Shown here piece by piece: positions 22,580 through 30,626 of a stretch of 35,390 nt of DNA. The position numbers and the translations under genes were made by a program. The notes beneath the pieces were generated by a model that was not told the DNA's origin, ran no database searches, and saw only the letters and a list, made by a program, of their open reading frames with translations. The first letter of the stretch is position 1; every line of letters starts with the position of its first letter. The DNA is from an uncultured Acidobacteriota bacterium. Its GTDB lineage: Bacteria; Acidobacteriota; Vicinamibacteria; Marinacidobacterales; SMYC01. Location: positions 1-35,390 of the forward strand of contig CAMYKY010000068.1 of NCBI GenBank assembly GCA_947259165.1, read 5' to 3'.

Positions 22580-23593
22580 ATGATGACGCGTCGGTCCTTT
22601 GTTCAGTCGGTTGGCCTTCAGACGCTCGGCGCGACTGTGCTGGCTCAAGAGCTCATTCGATATCCCGATCCCAGGATCGTCGTCCTCGATGAGCGCTTCG
22701 CCCGCTACAAGATCGGCAACACACCTGTTCAACGACTTCATCATGGCTGTCTTTGGGCCGAGGGGCCGGCGTGGAATGGTGTCGGCCGCTATCTCGTTTG
22801 GAGCGACATCCCGAACGACGTTCAGCTGAGATGGTTGGAAGAAGACGGGCACGTCACCACGTTTCGCCGTCCGTCCGGAAACAGCAACGGCAACACGTTC
22901 GACTTCCACGGTCGGCAGATTTCCTGCGAGCATCTCAATCGGCGCGTCGTGCGCTACGAACCCGATGGCAGCACGAGCGTGCTCGCGGACGCTTTTGACG
23001 GCAAGCCTCTCAATGCTCCGAATGACGCCGTGGTCCATCCCGAAGACGGAAGCATCTGGTTTACGGATCCGGGCTACGGCAGCATGGGGGACTACGAGGG
23101 AAAAAAGGGCGAGCTGTTCTTGAAGGAAGCCGTGTATCGCATCGATGCGGATTCGGGGCAGCTGACGCTTCTCACTGATGACGCCGTGAAGCCTAATGGC
23201 CTGTGCTTTTCGCCCGACTACAAGAAGCTCTACGTTGCCGACTCGGGGCACCCCGACCGGGATATCAAGATGTGGGACGTCGTCGACGGGACAAAGCTCA
23301 CCGCGTGTCGCCAGTTCGCCAACATGGTACTTCCGGGAGTCGGCTCAGGTGGTGCCGACGGCATCCGGGTCGATGTCGACGGCAACGTATGGTCTAGCGC
23401 CGGCTGGGTCGGCGACGGCTTCGACGGGGTTCACGTGTTCGCACCCGACGGTACCCGAATCGGCCAGATTCTACTTCCGGAGGTCTGCTCGAACCTGTGC
23501 TTCGGAGGGACCAAGCGAAACCGTCTCTTCATGACCGCGAGCCAATCTCTCTACGCCGTTTATGTGGGAACGCGCGGCGCGCACAACGCCTGA
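22580..23593 (+). CDS. Tat-exported SMP-30/gluconolactonase-family protein
   Basis: A 337-residue six-bladed beta-propeller of the SMP-30/gluconolaconase/LRE family, usually a metal-dependent lactonase. The N-terminus TRRSFVQSVGLQTLGATVLA carries a twin-arginine signal, so it should fold in the cytoplasm and be exported to the periplasm. Metal and active-site residues are placed as in the family: glutamate in CLWAEGPAWNG, asparagine in LNAPNDAVVHP followed by WFTDPGYG, and aspartate in ADGIRVDVDGNVW. It starts 8 bases after the TauD-type gene. Which lactone is cleaved is not known. Confidence 0.88.
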   Translation: MMTRRSFVQSVGLQTLGATVLAQELIRYPDPRIVVLDERFARYKIGNTPVQRLHHGCLWAEGPAWNGVGRYLVWSDIPNDVQLRWLEEDGHVTTFRRPSGNSNGNTFDFHGRQISCEHLNRRVVRYEPDGSTSVLADAFDGKPLNAPNDAVVHPEDGSIWFTDPGYGSMGDYEGKKGELFLKEAVYRIDADSGQLTLLTDDAVKPNGLCFSPDYKKLYVADSGHPDRDIKMWDVVDGTKLTACRQFANMVLPGVGSGGADGIRVDVDGNVWSSAGWVGDGFDGVHVFAPDGTRIGQILLPEVCSNLCFGGTKRNRLFMTASQSLYAVYVGTRGAHNA

Positions 23594-23599
23594 CACGTC

Positions 23600-24940
23600 T
23601 CAGAGGGCGGTCAGGAACACGAGCGCGATCGCGATCGGAGCCACGTAGCGGAAGATCACCCGTAGGCCCCTGAACCAAACCGAGTCCGACAGGCCGAGCT
23701 CGTTGCGCAGCGAATCGGACGACAGCACCCAGCCGGTGAACACAGCGATCAAGAATCCCCCGATCGGGATCACGAGGTTCGCGGTGAAAAAATCCATGAT
23801 CTCGAAAGCGTTCTTTCCCGCGATGGGCCGAAACTCACTGAGGTGGTTGAACGAAAATAGCGCGGGCAGCCCCAGAACCCACATGACGGCGCCGACCACG
23901 ACCGCTGCCGGCCCACGCCGCAGATTCGCGCGCTCGACGATCCACGCGACGGGTGGCTCGAGCATGCCGATGGCCGACGTGATGGCAGCGATAGCCATCA
24001 ACGAGAAAAACCACGCACCGAAGATGGCGCCAGCCGGCATCTGACCGAACGCGATCGGGAGCGTGACGTAAACGAGCCCCGGACCCTCTCCGGGCTCGAG
24101 GCCATAGCTCAACACCAGCGGAAAGATGACGAGCCCGACGAGGAGCGCAACACTCGTATCCGCCAGAGCGACTCTCGGGATGGAAACGTTTCTAGGTACG
24201 TAAGCTCCATACGTGATGAAGGCACCGACCGCCACGTTCACGGAGAAAAACGCTTGACCGATGGCCATCAACACCACCGTCGGCGTGAGCTTTCCGAAAT
24301 CCGGTCGGAACAAAAAGCGCAGCCCGCCAACGAAATCGGCGGTCACCGCCGCGTAGCCGACGAGTACGAGCAGGATGACGAACAGGACCGGCATCAGATA
24401 CTTGGTCGCGCGCTCGAGGCCGTTTTTCACGCCAGCCGCCACGATGAAGATCGTGATCGCGATGAAGCCCGCATGCGACAACATCATCCGGAGAGGGCTG
24501 TCCGTCAGGTCGGAAAAAACCGCGCCGGCGCCGTCGGCATCCGAGACGCCCTCGAACGCGCCCATGAGCGCTGACAAGGCGTAGTCGATCGTCCAGCCGG
24601 CGACGACGGCGTAGTACATGAGACCCACCGTCGGCGCGAGCACTGCCTGCCAACCAAGTGACGTCCAAAAACGACTTGCTCCCTCGTCGTCCGCGAGCTT
24701 CTCCATCGAACCGACCGGGCTGCGACCGCCGCGGCGGCCAAGTGCGATCTCTGCCATCAGCAACGGTACGCCGATGACCGCGATGCACAGGCAGTAGACG
24801 AGAACGAACGCGCCGCCCCCGTTAACACCGGTGATGTACGGAAATCGCCAGATGTTGCCGAGACCAACCGCGCTGCCGATAGCAGCCAGCAAAAACGCTC
24901 GACGCGACGACCACTGTGCAGGTTCGTTCTTGGAAGCCAT
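23600..24940 (-). CDS. Sodium-dependent transporter, NSS (neurotransmitter symporter) family
   Basis: A 446-residue inner membrane symporter of the NSS/LeuT family, which takes up amino acids or related amines with Na+. The signature is near the N-terminus: RRAFLLAAIGSAVGLGNIWR then FPYITGVNGGGAFVLVY, the broken first helix that binds Na+ and substrate. Twelve hydrophobic segments can be counted. The length is a little short of LeuT (about 510) but typical of bacterial members. It is the third gene of a minus-strand operon: its start is 3 bases after the GNAT stop codon. The order sortilin-like hydrolase, acetyltransferase, symporter suggests uptake of a breakdown product. Confidence 0.92.
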   Translation of the reverse strand: MASKNEPAQWSSRRAFLLAAIGSAVGLGNIWRFPYITGVNGGGAFVLVYCLCIAVIGVPLLMAEIALGRRGGRSPVGSMEKLADDEGASRFWTSLGWQAVLAPTVGLMYYAVVAGWTIDYALSALMGAFEGVSDADGAGAVFSDLTDSPLRMMLSHAGFIAITIFIVAAGVKNGLERATKYLMPVLFVILLVLVGYAAVTADFVGGLRFLFRPDFGKLTPTVVLMAIGQAFFSVNVAVGAFITYGAYVPRNVSIPRVALADTSVALLVGLVIFPLVLSYGLEPGEGPGLVYVTLPIAFGQMPAGAIFGAWFFSLMAIAAITSAIGMLEPPVAWIVERANLRRGPAAVVVGAVMWVLGLPALFSFNHLSEFRPIAGKNAFEIMDFFTANLVIPIGGFLIAVFTGWVLSSDSLRNELGLSDSVWFRGLRVIFRYVAPIAIALVFLTAL

Positions 24941-24943
24941 AGC

Positions 24944-25348
24944 TCAAAACTTTCTGTACATGCCGATGGATTCGGGTGCGGTCTCCGCGAACCCGAATTG
25001 CCGGTAGAGCTCGTGCGCGCGACCGTCGGCGAGCAAGCTGACGAAGGCCGAAGGCGGTGCGCGCTCTTCGAGGCGAGTGGTCACCGCCGCCATGATTTGT
25101 TTGCCGAGCCCTTTGCCCTGATGCTCCGGAAGGACTGCGATGTCGACGATTTGGAAAAAGCAACCGCCGTCGCCGATGATGCGTCCCATTCCGACGGTGT
25201 CTTCTCCTAAAAGCACGGAGACACCGAACCATGTGCCTTGCAGTCCCTTCTTCGCGGCGTCGACCGTCCGATCTTTGAGGCCGGCCGCCGCGCGGATTCG
25301 GCGGTAGTCGGCGACGTCGGGAAACCGCTCCACCAACTCGTAGCTCAT
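24944..25348 (-). CDS. GNAT-family N-acetyltransferase
   Basis: A 134-residue GCN5-related acetyltransferase that uses acetyl-CoA to modify an amine; substrate unknown. The acetyl-CoA loop is VLPEHQGKGLGKQIMAAV (the Q/RxxGxG/A pattern), preceded by the strand FFQIVDIAV and followed by RAHELYRQFGFAET, the usual ending of the fold. The ATG at 25348 lies in the stop codon of the sortilin-like gene (ATGA, 4-base overlap), so the longer reading from 25567 is wrong. Co-transcribed with its two neighbours. Confidence 0.9.
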   Translation of the reverse strand: MSYELVERFPDVADYRRIRAAAGLKDRTVDAAKKGLQGTWFGVSVLLGEDTVGMGRIIGDGGCFFQIVDIAVLPEHQGKGLGKQIMAAVTTRLEERAPPSAFVSLLADGRAHELYRQFGFAETAPESIGMYRKF

Positions 25349-28300
25349 TGACCCCCCGTGACGATTTGAGGGAGGCCGTTGTCGTCGAGCGAGCGATTGA
25401 ACGCCGGGAAGTCGTTTCGCAGTAGCTGCTCGAGCTCGCGTTGAAACTCGGTAAAGCGCGTTCTCAGCGCCTGATGCACTTCGCGGTGTTGGTCGGTCGG
25501 AGGAAAATCTGCCACCGCCACTGCACTCGCGAGATACGAGAATCGGCCGGATAGCTTCGTCGGCCAACGTACTCCGTCCTGACCCGTACCGGTTGTCTTG
25601 AGCTGCAGCAGTTTTTCCTCGAGGGTAATCAACGTGCCGTTGAGCTCATCCGCGTTGGCAAGGATCGCTGCCGCATTCGTTCCCAAATCCTCGGCGACGG
25701 CTTGCAAGTCCATAATCTGACGACGGATCCACTCGATGCGGTTGATGGCTTCCGCCGCCGTGTTCAAGTCGACTCGCAGTTCGCGGACCATCTCCGTCTG
25801 CTGACGAATGTCGTCTTCCGAGCCTTCGGTGTTCGGATCCTTGAGCACGTGAAGAAAACGGCTGGTTTCTTGATCGCCGAGCTGAAGGAGCACGGTATAG
25901 GTGCCGGGCGGTTCGACGACGCTGATCCTGCCCCCGGGCGCTGGTCGCCACCGGTCCTCACCGAGCTCGACCCAATCCGCGTAGAGCGGCTTCGTGCGAA
26001 GCTTGATCTCGGTCGAAGGCTCACCGCGCAAGTCCCACATGACCCGATTGATCCCTGGCTTTCCAGTACCGGTCAGGGTCCGCACCGTCGTGCCGGCGGC
26101 GTCCTTAATAAGGATGCTGACGTCCTCGTCGGTTGCGTCCGCGAGCCAGTAGTTGATCGAGGCTCCCTCGGGGGGGTCCTCGCCGTCGGACGGATCGTTC
26201 GACGCGCTCATCGGCGATGTGATGGGACGGAAGCGATACGTCGGGCGAGGCTCGAACAGATGTATCGGTGACGAGACGACTTCGTCGGTAAGTTGTTGGA
26301 GTGGTGTGATGTCGTCGAGAATCCAAAACCCCCGCCCGTACGTTCCGACGACGAGGTCGTTGAAGTGCTCCTGTAGGACCAATCCATACATCGGGGACGC
26401 AGGCAGGTTGTTTTGCAGGGGCTGCCATCGGCCGCCGTCGTCGAACGACACGTACAGTGCGTTTTCGGTCCCGAGGTAGAGGAGTCCCGGCCGAACCGGA
26501 TCTTCTCGGATCTCACGCGCGTAGCTGAGTGCACTGTCGGTGATGCCGGCCACGATCTTCACCCACGTCTCGCCGTAGTCCTCGGTCCGGTAGACGTGAG
26601 GCTCGAAGTTCCCCTGTTGATGGTGCTCGATAGCCAGGTACGCTTTTCCCGCGGCCCATTTGGAAGCGTCGATGGCGCGCACGACACCGTCGGGCGGCAA
26701 CTCCGGGATGTTCGCGGTGACGTTCGTCCAATTGGCTCCGTTGTCGCGGCTCACATGCACGAGCCCGTCGTTCGATCCGGCCCAGAAAACACCTGGTTGG
26801 ACGGGGGACTCGTCGAAAGCGTAGATGACGCAGCAATACTCGACTCCGATATTGTCCGGGGTCAACCCACCTGAAATCCCTTGTCGGGACTTGTCATTCG
26901 TCGTGAGGTCGGGACTGATGACCTGCCACGCCTGCCCGCCGTTCGTCGTTCGGTGCACGACCTGGCTGGTGACATAGACGGTGTTGTTGTCGTGCGGAGA
27001 GATCAACAGAGGAAACGTCCACTGGAACCGGTATTTGAGATCGGCCGCTGGCCAGCCGACGGTGTTCTCCGGCCACACTTCGACTTGCCGGAACTGACGC
27101 GTGGCCTCGTTGTAGCGCACGACGATCCCGCCACGCGCTCCAGCGCCCGACGCGCTCGACCACACGATACTCGGGTCGGTCGGATCGGGAGTCGCGAAGC
27201 CGCTCTCACCGCCGCCAACTGAGTGCCACATGCCTCGTGGGATGTTGCCACCTTGGAACCCCCGAGTGCGGCTTCGGCTGGGACCGCGGGTCGACGGTCC
27301 GTCTTGCCGGTTTCCCATGACGTTGTACGGGATCGCGTTGTCGGCCCGCACGTGGTACATCTGTGCCACCGGTAGCTGGAGGCGATGCCAGGTTTTCCCG
27401 CGGGTCAGAGTGATTGCGGTACCACCATCGTTGGCGACAATCATTCGATCGCCGTTGGTGGGGTCGATCCACAGATCGTGGTAGTCGCCTCCCGGTCGCT
27501 GGCGCCCGGTGAGGACCGTCCCGGTTCGTCCACCATCTATCGAACGCACGAGCGCGGCCGTAAGGAAGAACACTTCGTTCTCATCGTCGGGCAAGACGAC
27601 ACAGTTGTTGTAGTACCCGGTCCGTCCGCCGAGGTTGCGATCGTGGGTCATCAATTGCCAGTTCGCGCCCGCATCGTCTGAACGCCAGAGCTCACCGCTT
27701 TCGGTCTCCTCGCCGTTCCACGGTACGCCGTCGCCGGTCTCGATGAGCGCGTACACGCGGTTTGAGTTGGCCGGTGTCAAGCAGATATCGACCTTGCCGA
27801 CTGGAAGCTCGGGCAAGCCGTTGCCCTGCAGCCGGGTCCAGGTCTCGCCGCCGTCTTTGGACTTGTAAATCCCGCTTCCGTCTCCGCCGCTGTCTCGACC
27901 CCACGTGTGGACCGTCACTTCCCACATGCCGGCGTAGAGAATTCGGGGGTTGTTCGGATCCATCTCGAGGCTGGACGCACCGGTGTTCTCGTCGATGGGG
28001 AGTACGTGCTTCCAGGTGTTGCCGCCGTCGAGCGTTCTAAAGATGCCGCGCTCTTTCTGAGGTCCGTGACTGTGGCCGAGCGCCGCGACGTAAACGATGT
28101 CGGGGTTCGTCGGGTGGATGACGATCCGAGCCGTGCGGCTCGGCCACTTCATGTTCATTTCTTGCCACGACTCGCCGCCGTCGGTGGATTTGTAGACGCC
28201 GTTGCCGATCGATACGTTTGAGCGAATGTGAGGCTCTCCTGTGCCCGCCCAGATGACTTGTGGGTCGGACGACGCGACTGCGAGCGCACCGATGGCGTGA

Positions 28301-28560
28301 TCCGGCTGCGCGTCGAAGACAGGTCTCCAGTACTCGCCACCGTCCTCGGATTTCCAGATTCCGCCCGAGGCTGCGCCGGCGTAGTACGTCAGCGGGTCTC
28401 CCGGAACACCGGCGACCGAGGCGATGCGATTGCCGACGGGTCCGATGTGTCGGTATTTCAGCTCTGCGTATTGTTCGGAGGTGATGTCCTGTGCCGCCGC
28501 GGTCACTGCAAACGCGAACGTGGACACGAAGAGCAGACGCGAGAGTTGAAGTCGTTTCAT
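25345..28560 (-). CDS. Secreted sortilin/BNR-repeat beta-propeller protein
   Basis: A large exported protein (1071 aa) of the VPS10/sortilin-like BNR-repeat group, often annotated as glycosyl hydrolase. A signal peptide (residues 1-23, ending TAAAQ) is followed by a ten-bladed-type propeller built from repeated Asp-box motifs: GGIWKSEDGGEYW, NGVYKSTDGGESW, RGIFRTLDGGNTW, SGIYKSKDGGETW, ELWRSDDAGANW, VYRTEDYGETW. The C-terminal 200 residues are a beta domain (GTYTVLLQLGDQETSRFLHV) and a helical part with LRVDLNTAAEAINRIEW. The start at 28560 has GGGAGG 6 bases upstream. Bacterial members are not shown to have one enzyme activity; binding or peptidase-linked roles are possible. It heads an operon with GNAT and NSS genes. 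Confidence 0.9.
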   Translation of the reverse strand: MKRLQLSRLLFVSTFAFAVTAAAQDITSEQYAELKYRHIGPVGNRIASVAGVPGDPLTYYAGAASGGIWKSEDGGEYWRPVFDAQPDHAIGALAVASSDPQVIWAGTGEPHIRSNVSIGNGVYKSTDGGESWQEMNMKWPSRTARIVIHPTNPDIVYVAALGHSHGPQKERGIFRTLDGGNTWKHVLPIDENTGASSLEMDPNNPRILYAGMWEVTVHTWGRDSGGDGSGIYKSKDGGETWTRLQGNGLPELPVGKVDICLTPANSNRVYALIETGDGVPWNGEETESGELWRSDDAGANWQLMTHDRNLGGRTGYYNNCVVLPDDENEVFFLTAALVRSIDGGRTGTVLTGRQRPGGDYHDLWIDPTNGDRMIVANDGGTAITLTRGKTWHRLQLPVAQMYHVRADNAIPYNVMGNRQDGPSTRGPSRSRTRGFQGGNIPRGMWHSVGGGESGFATPDPTDPSIVWSSASGAGARGGIVVRYNEATRQFRQVEVWPENTVGWPAADLKYRFQWTFPLLISPHDNNTVYVTSQVVHRTTNGGQAWQVISPDLTTNDKSRQGISGGLTPDNIGVEYCCVIYAFDESPVQPGVFWAGSNDGLVHVSRDNGANWTNVTANIPELPPDGVVRAIDASKWAAGKAYLAIEHHQQGNFEPHVYRTEDYGETWVKIVAGITDSALSYAREIREDPVRPGLLYLGTENALYVSFDDGGRWQPLQNNLPASPMYGLVLQEHFNDLVVGTYGRGFWILDDITPLQQLTDEVVSSPIHLFEPRPTYRFRPITSPMSASNDPSDGEDPPEGASINYWLADATDEDVSILIKDAAGTTVRTLTGTGKPGINRVMWDLRGEPSTEIKLRTKPLYADWVELGEDRWRPAPGGRISVVEPPGTYTVLLQLGDQETSRFLHVLKDPNTEGSEDDIRQQTEMVRELRVDLNTAAEAINRIEWIRRQIMDLQAVAEDLGTNAAAILANADELNGTLITLEEKLLQLKTTGTGQDGVRWPTKLSGRFSYLASAVAVADFPPTDQHREVHQALRTRFTEFQRELEQLLRNDFPAFNRSLDDNGLPQIVTGGQ

Positions 28561-28900
28561 GTCGAGCCTCCCGTAAACGCCGGGGCAGTCTAACTGCTTT
28601 TCACCACGGAGGAAAAGGGGACTTGTACTGAGGCATCCCCATAAAAGCAAGTCGTCTTCGTGACCGTTCCCGCGTGCATGCCCGTGCCCGACTAAAGGTT
28701 GCTGGCAGGGTGCTTCGGCGGACGGTAAAGGTTGGGTTTTCGTGGGGTCTGGACATTTCTTGACCGGGCACGGGCACGCGGGCACGGGCACGATAAGTTT
28801 GTGCCAGGAATCAGGTCCGGCTCAACCCTCGGGCATTTCAGAGGCGAAAGAAGGGAACTGTCCCGAACTGTCCCCTTTTCGTTCGACCCGTTGTGAAAGC
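28561..28900. other. Repeat-rich gap between the phosphodiesterase and sortilin-like genes
   Basis: No gene is seen. The stretch contains TTTCACCACGGAGG (28599-28612), GAAAAGGGGACT (28611-28622), copy 3 of the CGTGCCCG element (28659-28792), and AACTGTCCCGAACTGTCCCC near 28857-28876, which partly complements the GAAAAGGGGAC segment. The CGTGCCCG element is thus nested between two related short sequences in opposite direction. Confidence 0.7.
28659..28792. repeat. CGTGCCCG palindromic element, copy 3
   Basis: A 134-bp copy. Left: CGTGACCGTTCCCGCG, then ATGCCCGTGCCCGACTAA. Right: GACATTTCTTGACCGGGCACGGGCACG followed by CGGGCACGGGCACG. It matches copy 2 in both ends and in GGGTGCTTC in the middle. 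It lies upstream of the sortilin-like operon. Confidence 0.85.
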
Positions 28901-30574
28901 CTACTCGATGTATCCAAGTGCCCGGAGGCGCTCGAGCATTTCTTCAGAGACCTCGCCTGTCGGCGCGGTCAACGGGACGGCGGACGTGTCGGCGTCGATG
29001 TAGCGGGGCGGGTGGGCTTCGAGCCAAGCTGCCTCGAAGCTCGAGACCGCGACTTTGCCGTCCATGTCGAGAGAGATAGGTTCACCGAAAGCATGCAGGA
29101 TGGTCGGCGCGACGTCGAGGATCGTCGTGCCGCGCGTGTCCGCGCCTTGGCGAAATCCTCCACCGGCGCCGACAAAGATCCCGAAGGGCGCGTGGAGTCC
29201 GCGATCGCCGCCGGGCGCCATCCCGTGATCGGAGACGACCATGACGATCGTGTGGTCGGGAAGATCTCGCACGAGCTCGCCGATCCACTGGTCGACCTGC
29301 ACGTACGTCTTGTCGACTACGTCCCGGACGGATTCGGGACATCCGGGCGGAAGCTCGGCGCCGTGTTTGAGCGGGAGGAACAAGTGCCCGCTCGCATCGA
29401 TGGACTCGAAGTAGACGGTGAACAAACCGCGCTCCATCGTCGGCAGTGATTTGCGTGCAATGCGAAAATAAAACGCGTCTTGCCACAGGATACGTTCGAA
29501 GCTCGTGACGCTCTTCGGCTCGAGCGGCGTGCAGGTTGCGGGGTAGAGGTTTTCGGTGAGTCGCGCCATCGACGCTTCATCGGGAGCGAGCGCTTGGACA
29601 TCGTCCGCGAGCTCCGGCGGCCACGTCAGTTGGCTATCGATACCCTGACGCTTTCCTCGCACACCCAGGTGGGAGCTGACGAGAAACCCGTTGACCTCGT
29701 TCGCGGGCCAGGTATTCCAATAGCCGATGACCCCAACGGGGTGGCCGAGCTCACCGAGCAGGCTCCACAGCGGCTTGGCGCGCAGGTGGCCACTGCCTGC
29801 TTCGACGACCTTGGCCTCTGGCTGGTGGAAGCCGCGCTCTAGCGCGAATCGATCGTAGACGGGATCGAGCTCGACGACTCTCTTCTGGTTCGCGTCGACG
29901 ACCTCCAACGAGGCGAGCGCACCCGCGAGGGACCGATGGTCGGCGGAGCGACCGTTGTCCGACGGACGGCTCTGCCGCTCGAACGCCAACTCAATCTCGT
30001 TTCGAGCCGGACGGGCGCTCGCCGGTGGGATCACCAGGGCGTGGTCTCCCCACGCGTCTCCGACCGAGACTGTCCCAAGCTTGCGACCGTTCATCGCGAT
30101 CGTCACGTCCTGGATTCCGTTCGGAAGGTAGCTGCGTAGTCTCACCCGCAGCTCGTGAGGAGGCGTGCCTCCGAGCTCGGCGATGTGAAGTCGAGCCGTC
30201 GGCGGAGTCGTGTCCGCGCCAATCCACGCGAACGAAGTACCGGGTACTGGGAGGAGGAAGTCGACGATCCCGTGCTTCTCGGGCACCTTCCCCGTGGCCA
30301 TTGACGCCCAGACGATCGGCGACCAGTAACCGCGTCTCGGACGAGGCCTGAGAAGCCGGCGCGCCGCGAGGGATTCCATCGGTCCCGACGCTCCGCTGCG
30401 GATCAGTCGGTCGATCTCGGGGAGCTTGCCTTGGGCGCGAAGCTCGGTGATGGTCTCGGGGGTCGCGCCGTCGACCGCGATGAGAATCACCAGAGGCTGT
30501 GCATCCGGTTCGGAGCAAGCCGCGGCCAACAGGGCGAGCAACGCTAGCAGGTTGAGCTCGAGACAACGCGTCAC
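28901..30574 (-). CDS. Lipoprotein phosphodiesterase, alkaline phosphatase superfamily
   Basis: A 557-residue lipoprotein (lipobox LAAAC at about 16-20, GTG start) of the type I phosphodiesterase/nucleotide pyrophosphatase branch of the alkaline phosphatase superfamily. Metal and nucleophile residues are placed as expected: LIAVDGATPETI (aspartate plus threonine nucleophile), YFESIDASGHLFLP (D and H), VMVVSDHGMAPGG (DH) and LHAPFGIFVG (H). A beta-rich insertion of about 100 residues (VRLRSYLPNGIQDVTIAMNG onward) lies after residue 145. The last residues LRALGYIE are often seen in exported members. It hydrolyses phosphodiesters or related esters outside the cytoplasm; substrate unknown. It follows the radical SAM gene by 52 bases. 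Confidence 0.88.
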   Translation of the reverse strand: MTRCLELNLLALLALLAAACSEPDAQPLVILIAVDGATPETITELRAQGKLPEIDRLIRSGASGPMESLAARRLLRPRPRRGYWSPIVWASMATGKVPEKHGIVDFLLPVPGTSFAWIGADTTPPTARLHIAELGGTPPHELRVRLRSYLPNGIQDVTIAMNGRKLGTVSVGDAWGDHALVIPPASARPARNEIELAFERQSRPSDNGRSADHRSLAGALASLEVVDANQKRVVELDPVYDRFALERGFHQPEAKVVEAGSGHLRAKPLWSLLGELGHPVGVIGYWNTWPANEVNGFLVSSHLGVRGKRQGIDSQLTWPPELADDVQALAPDEASMARLTENLYPATCTPLEPKSVTSFERILWQDAFYFRIARKSLPTMERGLFTVYFESIDASGHLFLPLKHGAELPPGCPESVRDVVDKTYVQVDQWIGELVRDLPDHTIVMVVSDHGMAPGGDRGLHAPFGIFVGAGGGFRQGADTRGTTILDVAPTILHAFGEPISLDMDGKVAVSSFEAAWLEAHPPRYIDADTSAVPLTAPTGEVSEEMLERLRALGYIE

Positions 30575-30580
30575 CGCCGC

Positions 30581-30586
30581 ATTCTA
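30581..30586 (-). promoter_or_regulatory. TAGAAT box 6 bases before the GTG of the phosphodiesterase gene
   Basis: On the minus strand TAGAAT ends 6 bases before the GTG start at 30574, and no Shine-Dalgarno sequence is seen. It could start a leaderless mRNA independent of the radical SAM gene. No clear -35 box. Confidence 0.25.
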
Positions 30587-30626
30587 TCGCCGTTGCAAGA
30601 GCGCGGCTAAAGCAATCGAAGTCGCG

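Noticed and set aside
28561..28791. Extension of the sortilin-like gene to 28791
   Set aside because: This part reads through copy 3 of the CGTGCCCG repeat and is Pro/Cys-rich; the ATG at 28560 has a strong ribosome site and starts a signal peptide.
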